Source: a virus. Taken from it: a DNA stretch of 64,000 bases. The position numbers and the translations under genes were made by a program. Below are positions 30,411-39,112 of this stretch, in pieces. Position 1 is the first letter of the stretch. The number at the start of each line of letters is the position of its first letter. The notes under the pieces are model-generated. The model saw nothing but the letters and a program-made list of their open reading frames with translations. It did not search any database and was not told the DNA's origin. The stretch is taken from positions 1-64,000 of IMG/VR virus record IMGVR_UViG_3300017917_003612; one strand, written 5' to 3'.

Positions 30411-31328
30411 CTATGTTACTTCTTGCTCTTGAGGTTTTTTGAATACACTATATATTTTTTGTATTCCAATTCCTTTTATTCCATTTGCATGTAATACATT
30501 TGCTACAAATGTTCCACAATTTTCAGCTCCTACTGAGTTAGTTGTAGGAACTGATACTGGTTTTGATAATGACACAATTTTTATGTTTTGTTTTGGAAAC
30601 TCTGGGTCATCTGTAACTGCGTTGGTGACATATACATCATTGCCTTTATGCCCACTCATTTGTATTTGTTTTCCGTCTTGAGTTATAAATCCAACATGGT
30701 CATAACTCCATCCTTTAGGTGTTTTATTACTGCGGGCAAAGAATATTTTGTCTGACAAATAGTTGCCAATTTCTTCCATTATTTTTTGTGGATTCAATTG
30801 ATGCATTAGATTTCCCGCACCGGTTGGCACTGGTCCCCCGGACCCAACAAATCCCCCCCGCACCGGTACACTTGAACTACCCCGGGCTGCTGGAGGAGAA
30901 ATTTTAGCTACATCAGACGACGAAGCAAACACCACAGGTAATTTTGCTGTTTTCCATAACGGGTTATCTCTATCCATTCTTTTTTGTAATAAACCTAACG
31001 CAGAAATTCTATGAGCACCATCATCAAGTTTTCCGTCTACAGCTACAATAGGTGGCAAAGTTTTTAATGACTCAGGATTGTCCTTTAAAAACTTTGCATA
31101 TTCTACCGCTTTGGGAGTCACATTCCAACTAAAATCTTTTTTATCGTAATCTCTAATTACATCTTTGTGATATGGTATTCCCTGTATACTTTTATGAATT
31201 TGTTTTAAAGTTAAATTTTGTTGATTTAGATTAGCATCAGGATTTAATTGGGCAGCTTTACCAGAACTTGGCCCGGGTTGTGGTACTGATAAATCGTCAG
31301 CCTCTAGTATAAATTCGTATGCTCTCAT
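30411..31328 (-). CDS. Putative packaged protein: ParB-like plus permuted NlpC/P60-like domains
   Basis: 305 residues from the ATG at 31328 (AAGGAATCT upstream). It starts MRAYEFILE-AD (possible cleavage after Glu9). A ParB/Srx-like motif, PPIVAVDGKLDDGAHRISAL, spans about 92-111. The C-terminal 110 residues have His211 in YDHVGFIT and Cys271 in ENCGTFVANVL; His before Cys is the order of permuted NlpC/P60 (YiiX/LRAT-like) enzymes, which cleave amide or acyl bonds. A head-packaged, injected hydrolase is a reasonable guess. Confidence 0.65.
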   Translation of the reverse strand: MRAYEFILEADDLSVPQPGPSSGKAAQLNPDANLNQQNLTLKQIHKSIQGIPYHKDVIRDYDKKDFSWNVTPKAVEYAKFLKDNPESLKTLPPIVAVDGKLDDGAHRISALGLLQKRMDRDNPLWKTAKLPVVFASSSDVAKISPPAARGSSSVPVRGGFVGSGGPVPTGAGNLMHQLNPQKIMEEIGNYLSDKIFFARSNKTPKGWSYDHVGFITQDGKQIQMSGHKGNDVYVTNAVTDDPEFPKQNIKIVSLSKPVSVPTTNSVGAENCGTFVANVLHANGIKGIGIQKIYSVFKKPQEQEVT

Positions 31329-32797
31329 AGATTCCTTTCCCAAATCACAAAGGGATCATTTACTACTATTGTGCCGTCGGGTCTGGCCATATAATTGCCA
31401 CTATGCAAGTCAACTGTAAAATTGTGCCGACGAGCAAATCTTTCAACTTCATACACAGTTTTTAATAAACCATCAGCTCGTTCAGGTCCGCCTAACAGAT
31501 CAATAACTTCCTTTATATCTTCAAAGTACTGTGGATTGTAATCTGGTGCATAATAATCTTCTGCACTGGCAAATTCTGCATAGGCTTTAATTTTCTTGTA
31601 TGCTGATTCAAAATTACCTCGACCTATTTGTTTAGTGACCTGATCAATTTGTCCAACCAAGGTTCCAACTGTTTTAGGTAATTCTTGTAGTGTTTCCATT
31701 CGGGCTTGAATATAGTTTTTACCTTGAAATTTAAAACTTTCAAATGCACTAAAACGAGGCAAGTGCGGATTGTCTTTGTTCTTGTTGCAGTAGTCGATCC
31801 AGTTGATAAACATACGCTGGTCAGGGCTGAATCCTTCTACACCTTTACGATATCCAAACACAATATAAACTTGTCCATTGGGTTCAAGATATGCTTGTTT
31901 GTCTATTCCGCCGCCCAAGTATTTGTAACCTTTTTTGGCTAGAGCTTGGCTGATACCAACATGTATTGAGCCAGCCATTTCGTCAAGTGCTTCTTCAAAT
32001 TGTGCAGAGTATCCAACATTGAACTGTGGTTTAGCTCCAGGAAAATTGGGCTGATTGACGCCGGCACTGAATCCTTTTCGTTGATATTGTGCCCCAACTC
32101 CTGTTACACCAAAATCCTTTTGTCCGCTAGCACTCAATGAAATAGAACTGTCTTTGTCAACTGGTATATTGTAAGATCCTGATACAGATCCTCGGTCACC
32201 TATGTTTACACTGGCAGGACCATATCCAAGATTGATACCTCGTTGAGCTTCATAATCTCTCATGCCTCCGGGCATATCAGCTGATATGCCTAAATTCAGC
32301 CCTGTGTTTAAATTGCTGTACTGAGCACGTTGTAATCTTTTTTCTGGATCCACGCTGGTTTGTGCTGTCCAATTGACTGGTTTTTCTTTTGGCATCGGCA
32401 AGTCAGGCAATTCGTCATCGTTTATAACCTGTCTGCTGACCATTTCTTCTAGGTGTGCAATTGCTTCGTCAGCTCTAATTGCTTTTGCGTAATCTTCTGG
32501 GCTGTCTATATCGTGCAAGCTAAAGCCCAGGCGCTTGAGCAACGGAATCATTTTGTGTTCTTCTTCTTCACTGCCAAACGCAAACACAGTGTGCGGCACA
32601 CCTTTGTTAAATGTTCTAGGATCTGCATCGTCTAAGTCACTCACTGCCATGCCCAGCTTGTACCAGTCGTACACATCGCTCACATTGACCAAGGTAGTAC
32701 CTTTGGGAAAACTCAACGGTGTGCCCGGATCACTTTTGAGGTACTGATCTTCATCGTAATCGGGGTTATCTTCTAGTATAAATTCTCTTGCTCTCAT
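31325..32797 (-). CDS. Putative packaged kinase-like protein
   Basis: 490 residues. Starts MRAREFILE-DN (cut site after Glu9). The middle (about 155-270) is Gly/Ser-rich strand-like sequence. The C-terminal 200 residues look like a small kinase fold: GGGIDKQAYL and VYIVFGYRK early, then VDLHSGNYMxxPDG with Asp463 and Asn468, and VVNDP with Asp481, corresponding to the catalytic loop and metal-binding Asp. A packaged kinase would be analogous to T4 Alt, another injected modifying enzyme. Confidence 0.65.
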   Translation of the reverse strand: MRAREFILEDNPDYDEDQYLKSDPGTPLSFPKGTTLVNVSDVYDWYKLGMAVSDLDDADPRTFNKGVPHTVFAFGSEEEEHKMIPLLKRLGFSLHDIDSPEDYAKAIRADEAIAHLEEMVSRQVINDDELPDLPMPKEKPVNWTAQTSVDPEKRLQRAQYSNLNTGLNLGISADMPGGMRDYEAQRGINLGYGPASVNIGDRGSVSGSYNIPVDKDSSISLSASGQKDFGVTGVGAQYQRKGFSAGVNQPNFPGAKPQFNVGYSAQFEEALDEMAGSIHVGISQALAKKGYKYLGGGIDKQAYLEPNGQVYIVFGYRKGVEGFSPDQRMFINWIDYCNKNKDNPHLPRFSAFESFKFQGKNYIQARMETLQELPKTVGTLVGQIDQVTKQIGRGNFESAYKKIKAYAEFASAEDYYAPDYNPQYFEDIKEVIDLLGGPERADGLLKTVYEVERFARRHNFTVDLHSGNYMARPDGTIVVNDPFVIWERNL

Positions 32798-35295
32798 CGT
32801 GCTGGTACCACCATAAATTCACCACTACCTAGTAGGCCTTGACCGCGCAGCCAATTTGCAGCATATTGATTGGCTTCGCCTTGATTGCTACGATGAACAA
32901 AACTATAAACTTCACGGTCGTTTTGATCTAACACTAGCCAACGGGTATTTCCGGGTGGCAGGCTTTCTGTACCACGGGCAGCAGAACTCGCAGGATCTGC
33001 TTCTATCCTGTTTATTGTCCATCCGGCACGCTCCAGTCGATTTCTCACAGCAGCCATGGCAGCATCAGCATTTGCTGCCGGAACCGTCATAGTATTGTTT
33101 CTCACTTCATCACCATAGGTCACCGTATAATCAACTCTATATTCTGTTTGCTCTCGTTGTTGAACTTCACCTTGATTGCGTGGCAAATCGTCTCTTGCTC
33201 GCATGAGTGGTCTAACATATACGGGATCGTCATATCCTGTCTGCTGTTGCCATCTTGCTGCGTGTCTTTCAGCATCTGCTACTGCGTTTCCGATACCGCT
33301 GATTACAGACACAACCTCATCGGTGTTTCTACTCACTACTTCCCAGTGCCCGGTAAATTCTTGATCACGGCTGGGTGTTTGCTGAACAGGTGGTTCACGC
33401 CAAATTGGCTGGGGCTCGCCCAATCTCGCTCTCAAGTTATATGCAGTTTCCTGACCGTCATATGTGCGATCGTGTGCGGCCACAATATCATCGAAGGCTG
33501 CATTGGCAAACTGATCAGGGAATCTTTGTACCGCAATGGTTCGAGCCTGGAATTCACTCATGGCTCGCACCCACACACCTCGTGGACTGTTTTCTACTTT
33601 GACATAGTAGAACTTTGGACTCATTTGATTCATGTCATCCGTGGTAGCGGCTCGTAAGGGTTGTACTTTCCATCCGTGTTCTTGTGCCCATTCTTCCATA
33701 CTACTACTACCAATGTTTAATCGCCATTTTTTAATTGCTTCCACAACAGCGTCCAACTCGGTCTTACCTAACACTTCCGTACCTTGGCTTTGATAAGGAC
33801 TGGTACGATCGCCTGTGACCCGCCATACCAACAATATATCCTTGGCACCCTGTGTGAGTTTATCAACTTTTCTCTTGCCCTGTATCTGTCTTACAAATGC
33901 TTTCAAGGCACTTTGTGGTAATTCACCGGCGGCATATTTTGCAAAGTATTGAATGGTATCGTCTTCCTTGCCTTGTGTGAGTGTTTTGTACAATTTCTTG
34001 TAGTATTCTTGTTTGAACTCCGCAGGCTTGGTAGCAACATCTAATGCCACTACTGCTCGCAACATTGTGTTTTTAACTGCAGAGAGATCATCACCCAGCC
34101 AGTCACCACCCGGACCACGAAACTCTATCCAGTCGCCTCTATTGTTGATACTACTATATTTTTGTGTTTGACCTGTGTGTAAAACTTTGCTGGCTATGTC
34201 ACTTAGTCCACTCTGAAACTGACGCATCATTTCGGTCACACGCTCAGGTTCGGTGCGGGCAATGATTTTAATACTTTTCAAAATACTCTTACAATAGGTA
34301 TTACCTTCACGACCAAATTGTTCTAGGATATAGTTATCGCCCAGGAACATGGCCAGTTTAACAAAGTCTAGATTTTGTTGACCGGGTACACTCACATTCA
34401 TGTGCAGGCCAGTGCTGTCGTTAGTGTAAGCACCCACTCTACCGGCCCATTTAGCCACTTTGTCGATGTCCGACAACATTTCGTCCACAGTTAGTGGAGG
34501 GCTTACAAACTCTAGTCCACCATCACCTGGGTCGCCATGCAAGCTTGAATCCGGCTCTACCACATAGTGTCCAGGTCGTCTAGTGGCACCGTGATAACTG
34601 CTACTGGCATTTACCGGACGACCTATGGCTTGACTGAAGTCATCGGCAACATCATTGATACTGACACCGCTACCGCCGTAGTAATCATCTGGTTGGGTCC
34701 AGTATGGCCATTCTAGGCTGTGTTCATTGGCGAAATCACTCATCATGGTGATGCCATTATCTTCTAGCCATTCTTCAAACTTTGAGTCAAGATTTTCGTT
34801 GTATTCATCTCTCAATTGATCGCGTATGTTGTCTTCGTTTTCGTCAATGAAATTTTGTAAAGCTGCAATATACTCTTCCTCAGTTTCGTAATCGTCTCTG
34901 TCGACATTGTCGCCTGCTATTTCTGTTACACGATCTTGTCCTGCCTCCGAAGCCATGTATTGTTCTTGATCTTCGTCGGTCCACGCAAGGAAGTTCTCAT
35001 TAAGTTCATCAATGGCTCTTTGTATGCTACGAGTGCTATTGCTAACTTCGCCGCCGCGGAAAAAGCTCATTATGTCATTGGTCCAGCCTCGGCCAGTAGG
35101 AAAACTTTCATCAGCATCGTAATCCGGTTCTGATTCAAATTCATTTTCTTCTTCACCCTGGGCATTGGGCACAATCAGTTCAAATTCCATGCCAACTCTG
35201 GCGTCAATGTTCTTGGCCATTTTGCTCAAGTTGGTTGGGCTCATTTTGAGCTCGAACAATTCATCTTCGGTTAGTTCAAATTCGCGAAATCTCAT
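32794..35295 (-). CDS. Putative packaged amidoligase-like protein
   Basis: 833 residues. Starts MRFREFELTE-DE (L-T-E). The N-terminal half resembles amidoligases (PF12224 type): ARVGMEFELI near 33-41, VVEPDSSLHG, GGLEFVSPPLT and TGLHMNVSV around 240-310. Such enzymes form amide bonds using ATP. The C-terminal half has repeated strand-helix units (HWEVVSRNTDEVV, YRVDYTVTYGDEV, RWLVLDQNDREVYSF), perhaps several copies of one small domain. Acidic between 45 and 190. Confidence 0.68.
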   Translation of the reverse strand: MRFREFELTEDELFELKMSPTNLSKMAKNIDARVGMEFELIVPNAQGEEENEFESEPDYDADESFPTGRGWTNDIMSFFRGGEVSNSTRSIQRAIDELNENFLAWTDEDQEQYMASEAGQDRVTEIAGDNVDRDDYETEEEYIAALQNFIDENEDNIRDQLRDEYNENLDSKFEEWLEDNGITMMSDFANEHSLEWPYWTQPDDYYGGSGVSINDVADDFSQAIGRPVNASSSYHGATRRPGHYVVEPDSSLHGDPGDGGLEFVSPPLTVDEMLSDIDKVAKWAGRVGAYTNDSTGLHMNVSVPGQQNLDFVKLAMFLGDNYILEQFGREGNTYCKSILKSIKIIARTEPERVTEMMRQFQSGLSDIASKVLHTGQTQKYSSINNRGDWIEFRGPGGDWLGDDLSAVKNTMLRAVVALDVATKPAEFKQEYYKKLYKTLTQGKEDDTIQYFAKYAAGELPQSALKAFVRQIQGKRKVDKLTQGAKDILLVWRVTGDRTSPYQSQGTEVLGKTELDAVVEAIKKWRLNIGSSSMEEWAQEHGWKVQPLRAATTDDMNQMSPKFYYVKVENSPRGVWVRAMSEFQARTIAVQRFPDQFANAAFDDIVAAHDRTYDGQETAYNLRARLGEPQPIWREPPVQQTPSRDQEFTGHWEVVSRNTDEVVSVISGIGNAVADAERHAARWQQQTGYDDPVYVRPLMRARDDLPRNQGEVQQREQTEYRVDYTVTYGDEVRNNTMTVPAANADAAMAAVRNRLERAGWTINRIEADPASSAARGTESLPPGNTRWLVLDQNDREVYSFVHRSNQGEANQYAANWLRGQGLLGSGEFMVVPAR

Positions 35296-35681
35296 TCTAT
35301 TATTTCCGGATTGGCCTTGCCATACAATTTCATAAGGTAGCCTGCTACTGCATCGGCCTCTTGTTCAACGGGCGAGCCAGGATAGCTTTGGTCACCGTTT
35401 ACTCTACCATCTTCGTACTGCTTTCTGTGAGTAAGTTCGTGAGCTACAGTACGCATTATATCAATTAGATTTCTGTTGCCGGTATAAATCCACATCGTGT
35501 CTTCGGCATCGTCGTAATAACCGGTTCTGTGTTGGTCTGGACCTTCCTTGGCATCTTGGAAACGAATCTTAGGCAATGCTTCTTGAATGTCCAATCGATC
35601 AACACACCATGCCACAAAGTCGCGCAGTTGTGCTTCGTGATCACGAAAGGTGCTTTCTGTAATAAATTCTTGTGCTCTCAT
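35292..35681 (-). CDS. Putative packaged zinc metallopeptidase
   Basis: 129 residues. Starts MRAQEFITE-ST. A zinc site HELTH (His81, Glu82, His85) is followed about 21 residues later by SPVEQEADAVAGYL, which supplies a Glu ligand. Small SprT- or M-type metallopeptidase. Its overlap with neighbours of the same N-terminal type suggests it is also packaged. Confidence 0.75.
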   Translation of the reverse strand: MRAQEFITESTFRDHEAQLRDFVAWCVDRLDIQEALPKIRFQDAKEGPDQHRTGYYDDAEDTMWIYTGNRNLIDIMRTVAHELTHRKQYEDGRVNGDQSYPGSPVEQEADAVAGYLMKLYGKANPEIIE

Positions 35682-36205
35682 TTTTTTCTAGATCTCGCTT
35701 CTCGTTCGGCCCTCATTAGATTAGGCACATAATCAAATTCCGAACCCAACATGGGATTGTTCAGCTGATATGCTGCGGCTAGATCGTCAGGCACTCCATG
35801 CATGCCACCAGTATAACCGCCGCCCGCGCCTTTCAAAGACTGTGGTGCGATTTTAGGTGTTGTGGCAGCGGGAGTTTTTAGTGCATCTGCGCTTTGACTT
35901 CTATATTCAGATGGTGTCAATTTACGACCTGCTCTATCGTCTGCTCTAATCCAGTCGCCTATACCAGCAAAATTTTGGTTGAGGCGAGCTTCACGCTCGG
36001 CACTTCTTTGTTGCGCGATTGCTCTATCAATTGCATCGTTTTCGGCCTTTATAGCGGCTGTAATTCTTTTATGTTTCTCACTGCCAGGTTCACCAATGGT
36101 GGCTCTTTTAACATCCCTTTTCGGCTGCTGCTGAGACAGTTTATCCCAATCTAAGCCTAAAAAGCTATTTTCACCAGCTTCGGTTATAAATTCTCTAGCT
36201 CGCAT
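35678..36205 (-). CDS. Putative packaged protein, unknown function
   Basis: 175 residues from the ATG at 36205 (AGGA upstream). Starts MRAREFITE-AG. The middle is a basic/acidic helical stretch (KHKRITAAIKAENDAIDRAI); the rest looks disordered, ending RAEREARSRKK. It could be a scaffold-like or internal head protein. Confidence 0.62.
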   Translation of the reverse strand: MRAREFITEAGENSFLGLDWDKLSQQQPKRDVKRATIGEPGSEKHKRITAAIKAENDAIDRAIAQQRSAEREARLNQNFAGIGDWIRADDRAGRKLTPSEYRSQSADALKTPAATTPKIAPQSLKGAGGGYTGGMHGVPDDLAAAYQLNNPMLGSEFDYVPNLMRAEREARSRKK

Positions 36206-36845
36206 CTTGTTTATCCTGTGAGCCAGCAATCATTTTACCATAGTCCCGGCTCTGTATATTTTGCGGTGTGTGCTCGCGCTGTCCTTTGACAATTTCAAAT
36301 GCTCTACGCAGACCTTTGGCTACCACGTCCAATCCATCTTCATCTGCTTGATATTTGATACCAATACCACCACTTTGTTCCCATTCTGTCAGCACACTGT
36401 TTCTATCATCAACTAAAATATTGGGTGTTCCATCTGCTTGTTTGGCATACTTGCCCTTGCGGCCGGTAATACGGATCACTCTAGGCTGCGGGTTTAAGTT
36501 TTCTGCTATCCAGGCTCGCTTCATGGCTTCTGAGTTTTGATTATCACCGCGTAAGGGACTTGAACAGATATTGTAGTATCCAAACACTTCCACAACCATA
36601 GCCACCAATCTATCTGCTGACGGAAATTTTGGTAATCTGTAAAAGAAATCAGTGCCACGCATCTGTGCAATTACAGGCTCGCGCAGTTCTGCAGGAATAC
36701 TGCGGTAGTCTGCTCGGCCACTTTTAACGTCAGCGGGCACTCCGGCCAATTTGGCATATTCTGAGAAGAAATCTGCTAGTACGCCGTCCATGTCTAGGAA
36801 TATTTCAGGACGGCCAGGGGGTTTTTCTAGTTCGTATAAGCGCAT
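36195..36845 (-). CDS. HAD-family 5'-nucleotidase-like protein
   Basis: 216 residues from the ATG at 36845; a longer reading covers non-coding sequence. It opens MRLYELEKPPG, a weaker match to the packaging motif, then the HAD motif FLDMDGVLADF (Asp18, Asp20), SSPLRGD and VDDR. This is the 5' nucleotidase C type, dephosphorylating (deoxy)nucleotides. AATAAATA ends 4 bases before the ATG. Confidence 0.78.
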   Translation of the reverse strand: MRLYELEKPPGRPEIFLDMDGVLADFFSEYAKLAGVPADVKSGRADYRSIPAELREPVIAQMRGTDFFYRLPKFPSADRLVAMVVEVFGYYNICSSPLRGDNQNSEAMKRAWIAENLNPQPRVIRITGRKGKYAKQADGTPNILVDDRNSVLTEWEQSGGIGIKYQADEDGLDVVAKGLRRAFEIVKGQREHTPQNIQSRDYGKMIAGSQDKQDAS

Positions 36846-36859
36846 TTTGTATTTATTGA

Positions 36860-37717
36860 TTAAGAAAAATGGACTGCTTTTACAAATTGTCTTGTTTGCA
36901 ATAATTCTAATATTTCTAAGTCTGTGCATAAATCAGCTACTGGAATACCCCCTATGCTTTTGGACAAATATTCCCAAGTATAGCCAAGAGATTTAAAAAA
37001 CTGTTGGTGGGTGTTGTAATAAGCTTGCAACTGGTTTTTTAAGTTACTGTTTTCATCATTCCAAAATTTGATTACAAAATCTGCCGAGTAGTGTTTAAAT
37101 GGTTGAAATGCAGCAGGCTCTATATATGTATCATGGTCTAGCATTAAATCGAACAGTGTTTTACCAATCTCAACATAGTTTAAATACACTGACCCATACG
37201 TGATTTTAGAGTCAAAATATTGATAATCACTTTCTTGTAGGATTTCAGTCTTAGGAAGCCCAAAATACGTAACCACGTGTCTAGGGTGTGCTCCTCTTGC
37301 AATACTTTCACATTTATGAATCAAAATATTTAGATCACATAAATTTTGTCGAAAATCCTTATTGTTGTTAGAAACATTTAATAATCCATGCTCCTTCTCA
37401 AATATATGATGCAATCTATTTAAAGTGTCTTGATCTTCAACTGAATCTAAATCATAATCAATATTGATCCATTTGTTCAATTTTTTTATTGTTAGATTTA
37501 TTTCTGTCAAAGCACTATTTTTTTGATTATCAATTGTCCCAAAGCCGTAAAATCTATCAGGATTATCAATTGGATAATGTAGCTTTTGTGCTAGTAAAAC
37601 TCTTTGTATCCATTTTTTTGCTATTGGAGTATTCCGTAAATTATAGTCTATAATGATTCCATCGCTTGTATTAGTTGGATTTACATAGGTTATATGTAGT
37701 TTTTTGTAGTTCAACAT
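36860..37717 (-). CDS. Hypothetical protein
   Basis: 285 residues, Asn/Ile/Tyr-rich, mixed alpha/beta. Contains DLNILIHKCESIARGAHPRHVVTYFG. No family recognised. The start is uncertain: the sequence around ATG (ACAGGATG) puts the Shine-Dalgarno-like AGG too close. It lies just upstream of the HAD nucleotidase gene. Confidence 0.6.
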   Translation of the reverse strand: MLNYKKLHITYVNPTNTSDGIIIDYNLRNTPIAKKWIQRVLLAQKLHYPIDNPDRFYGFGTIDNQKNSALTEINLTIKKLNKWINIDYDLDSVEDQDTLNRLHHIFEKEHGLLNVSNNNKDFRQNLCDLNILIHKCESIARGAHPRHVVTYFGLPKTEILQESDYQYFDSKITYGSVYLNYVEIGKTLFDLMLDHDTYIEPAAFQPFKHYSADFVIKFWNDENSNLKNQLQAYYNTHQQFFKSLGYTWEYLSKSIGGIPVADLCTDLEILELLQTRQFVKAVHFS

Positions 37718-37737
37718 CCTGTTTTAAAATTTAGTCA

Positions 37738-37782
37738 TAAAAAAACTCCTACTACAAGATATTTAACTTTTGTAGTAGGAGT
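37738..37782 (-). terminator. Strong terminator after the LPP20-like gene
   Basis: Perfect 13-bp stem, ACTCCTACTACAA/TTGTAGTAGGAGT, with a 12-base loop, followed on the minus strand by TTTTTTT. Confidence 0.9.
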
Positions 37783-37799
37783 AGTTGTGTTTGCTAATT

Positions 37800-38357
37800 T
37801 TACTGTTTGCTCAAATCTTCAAATGCTTTGTCTGATCTTTCCACAGCATTTTTGCTAGCACGGAGTTGATCTTTACGTTTCATGATAGCGTTAGCTTCAC
37901 CTGTTGGTAATGCCAACAGTACATAAGACCTAAACCTGCCATTTTCTGCTACACGTACAGTTTCTACTATCTCGGCACCGGATATGTCAACTCGTCGACA
38001 CATACTACGAATGGCCACTTCACTGTTTTCTGCGCTAGCAGATTCTGTGTCATTCATGTACATTTTGCTAGATTTATCTACCTCACCACCTGCTGCCATA
38101 CATATCGAGCTAAGAGCAATAGTCTTGGCCTTCATGTCTGCCATTGCAAAATCTCTGCTTACAGCCGAGCCATTAGCATAAACAGCATTCTTGCTTTCGG
38201 GCAGTTTGCTCATCCATTTAGGAGCTCGATCAATTGCACGTTCAGCGGCCTTGTCCTGGCGTTCGCGCTCGGCATCTGCTCGTTTGTCATAAACATTGGT
38301 TGTGCCGCATGCAACAAGAACCGTTGCAACAGTCAACATCAAAAACAATTTTTTCAT
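37800..38357 (-). CDS. LPP20-like lipoprotein
   Basis: 185 residues from the ATG at 38357 (GAGG upstream); the longer in-frame extension would destroy the signal peptide. Signal peptide with lipobox VLVACG, then a domain typical of LPP20-type lipoproteins (YANGSAVSRDFAMADMKAKT, RSMCRRVDISGAEIV). Outer-membrane or periplasmic. Next to an entericidin-like lipoprotein in one operon. Confidence 0.75.
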   Translation of the reverse strand: MKKLFLMLTVATVLVACGTTNVYDKRADAERERQDKAAERAIDRAPKWMSKLPESKNAVYANGSAVSRDFAMADMKAKTIALSSICMAAGGEVDKSSKMYMNDTESASAENSEVAIRSMCRRVDISGAEIVETVRVAENGRFRSYVLLALPTGEANAIMKRKDQLRASKNAVERSDKAFEDLSKQ

Positions 38358-38365
38358 ATCTAACC

Positions 38366-38485
38366 TCATTTTGATTGAATCCAATCTCCAACACGACTCA
38401 GATCTCGCCCGGCACCTGAAATCGCGCCACCTAAAGTACCACAACCCGTTAGGGTAAACAACAGAAAAACAAGTAAAGTTTTCAT
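38366..38485 (-). CDS. Entericidin-like small lipoprotein
   Basis: 39 residues. Lipobox LTGC (Cys15), then GTLGGAISGAGRDLSRVGDWI, resembling entericidin-type antidote or lytic lipoproteins. The -10 TATAAT lies just 6 bases before the ATG, so the transcript may begin at the start codon. In this setting it could be a lysis or superinfection component, as an outer-membrane micro-lipoprotein. Confidence 0.65.
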   Translation of the reverse strand: MKTLLVFLLFTLTGCGTLGGAISGAGRDLSRVGDWIQSK

Positions 38486-38491
38486 AATTCA

Positions 38492-38520
38492 ATTATAATA
38501 AAATGATCAAAATTTGTCAA
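38492..38520 (-). promoter_or_regulatory. Sigma70-type promoter
   Basis: Minus strand TTGACA (38515-38520), 17 bp, TATAAT (38492-38497), both perfect hexamers. It lies in the 3' end of the preceding gene. Confidence 0.88.
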
Positions 38521-39112
38521 CCACTGTCCACTCATTTCTTATTACACATCCCATTATTTCCCATTGCATTAGAGTGTTGTTTTTTGGATTTACATCCGAT
38601 TCTAAAAAATATCTACATATGGTTCCTTTGTGTTCAAACGGTGCAGGTTCTGCAGGATGAGGCTTTAGTTCACTTACTTGAAAAGTATCATTCTTTTTGA
38701 GTCCTTTGCGCAATTGCGGCGTTTGAAAATCGTTACAATACAGGGTCTGGCTAGACTGCACTGCTATGCCTTGTATTTTTTCTAAAATTTTAGTGCGTCC
38801 AACTTGCATGGCCTGACTGCAGATTTGATCAGTACTGTCCGTAATAAACCCTTGACTTTCACCTCTGGCGTCATACCATTTGTTATTGATGTTGGCTTTA
38901 AACAAAATTGTACAGATCTGCTGATTGTTTTGTGTTTTGACAAATTTTTGATAATCAGCTATTTCGCGAATTTCCGTTTTAGTCTGATTGGTTAAAACAG
39001 ATTCTTGATAACATTCTGCTACAGCCAAACCAGGAAATCCAAAAATTAGTGCGAATTTAAACGCTGCTCTCGTTCTAGCAAGTATTTTTGCTCTGAATCT
39101 GTGATTGGACAT
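38507..39112 (-). CDS. Possible exported protein, unknown function
   Basis: 201 residues with a hydrophobic N-terminal stretch (FALIFGFPGLAVAEC) that could be a signal peptide, and six further cysteines, including QICTILF and QICSQAM. The true start is uncertain and it overlaps the preceding gene by 67 bases. Amid lipoprotein genes, an envelope role is plausible. Confidence 0.55.
   Translation of the reverse strand: MSNHRFRAKILARTRAAFKFALIFGFPGLAVAECYQESVLTNQTKTEIREIADYQKFVKTQNNQQICTILFKANINNKWYDARGESQGFITDSTDQICSQAMQVGRTKILEKIQGIAVQSSQTLYCNDFQTPQLRKGLKKNDTFQVSELKPHPAEPAPFEHKGTICRYFLESDVNPKNNTLMQWEIMGCVIRNEWTVVDKF

Noticed and set aside
33148-33657. Plus-strand ORF of about 170 codons opposite the amidoligase-like gene
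   Set aside because: Antisense shadow of a large gene with recognisable domains.
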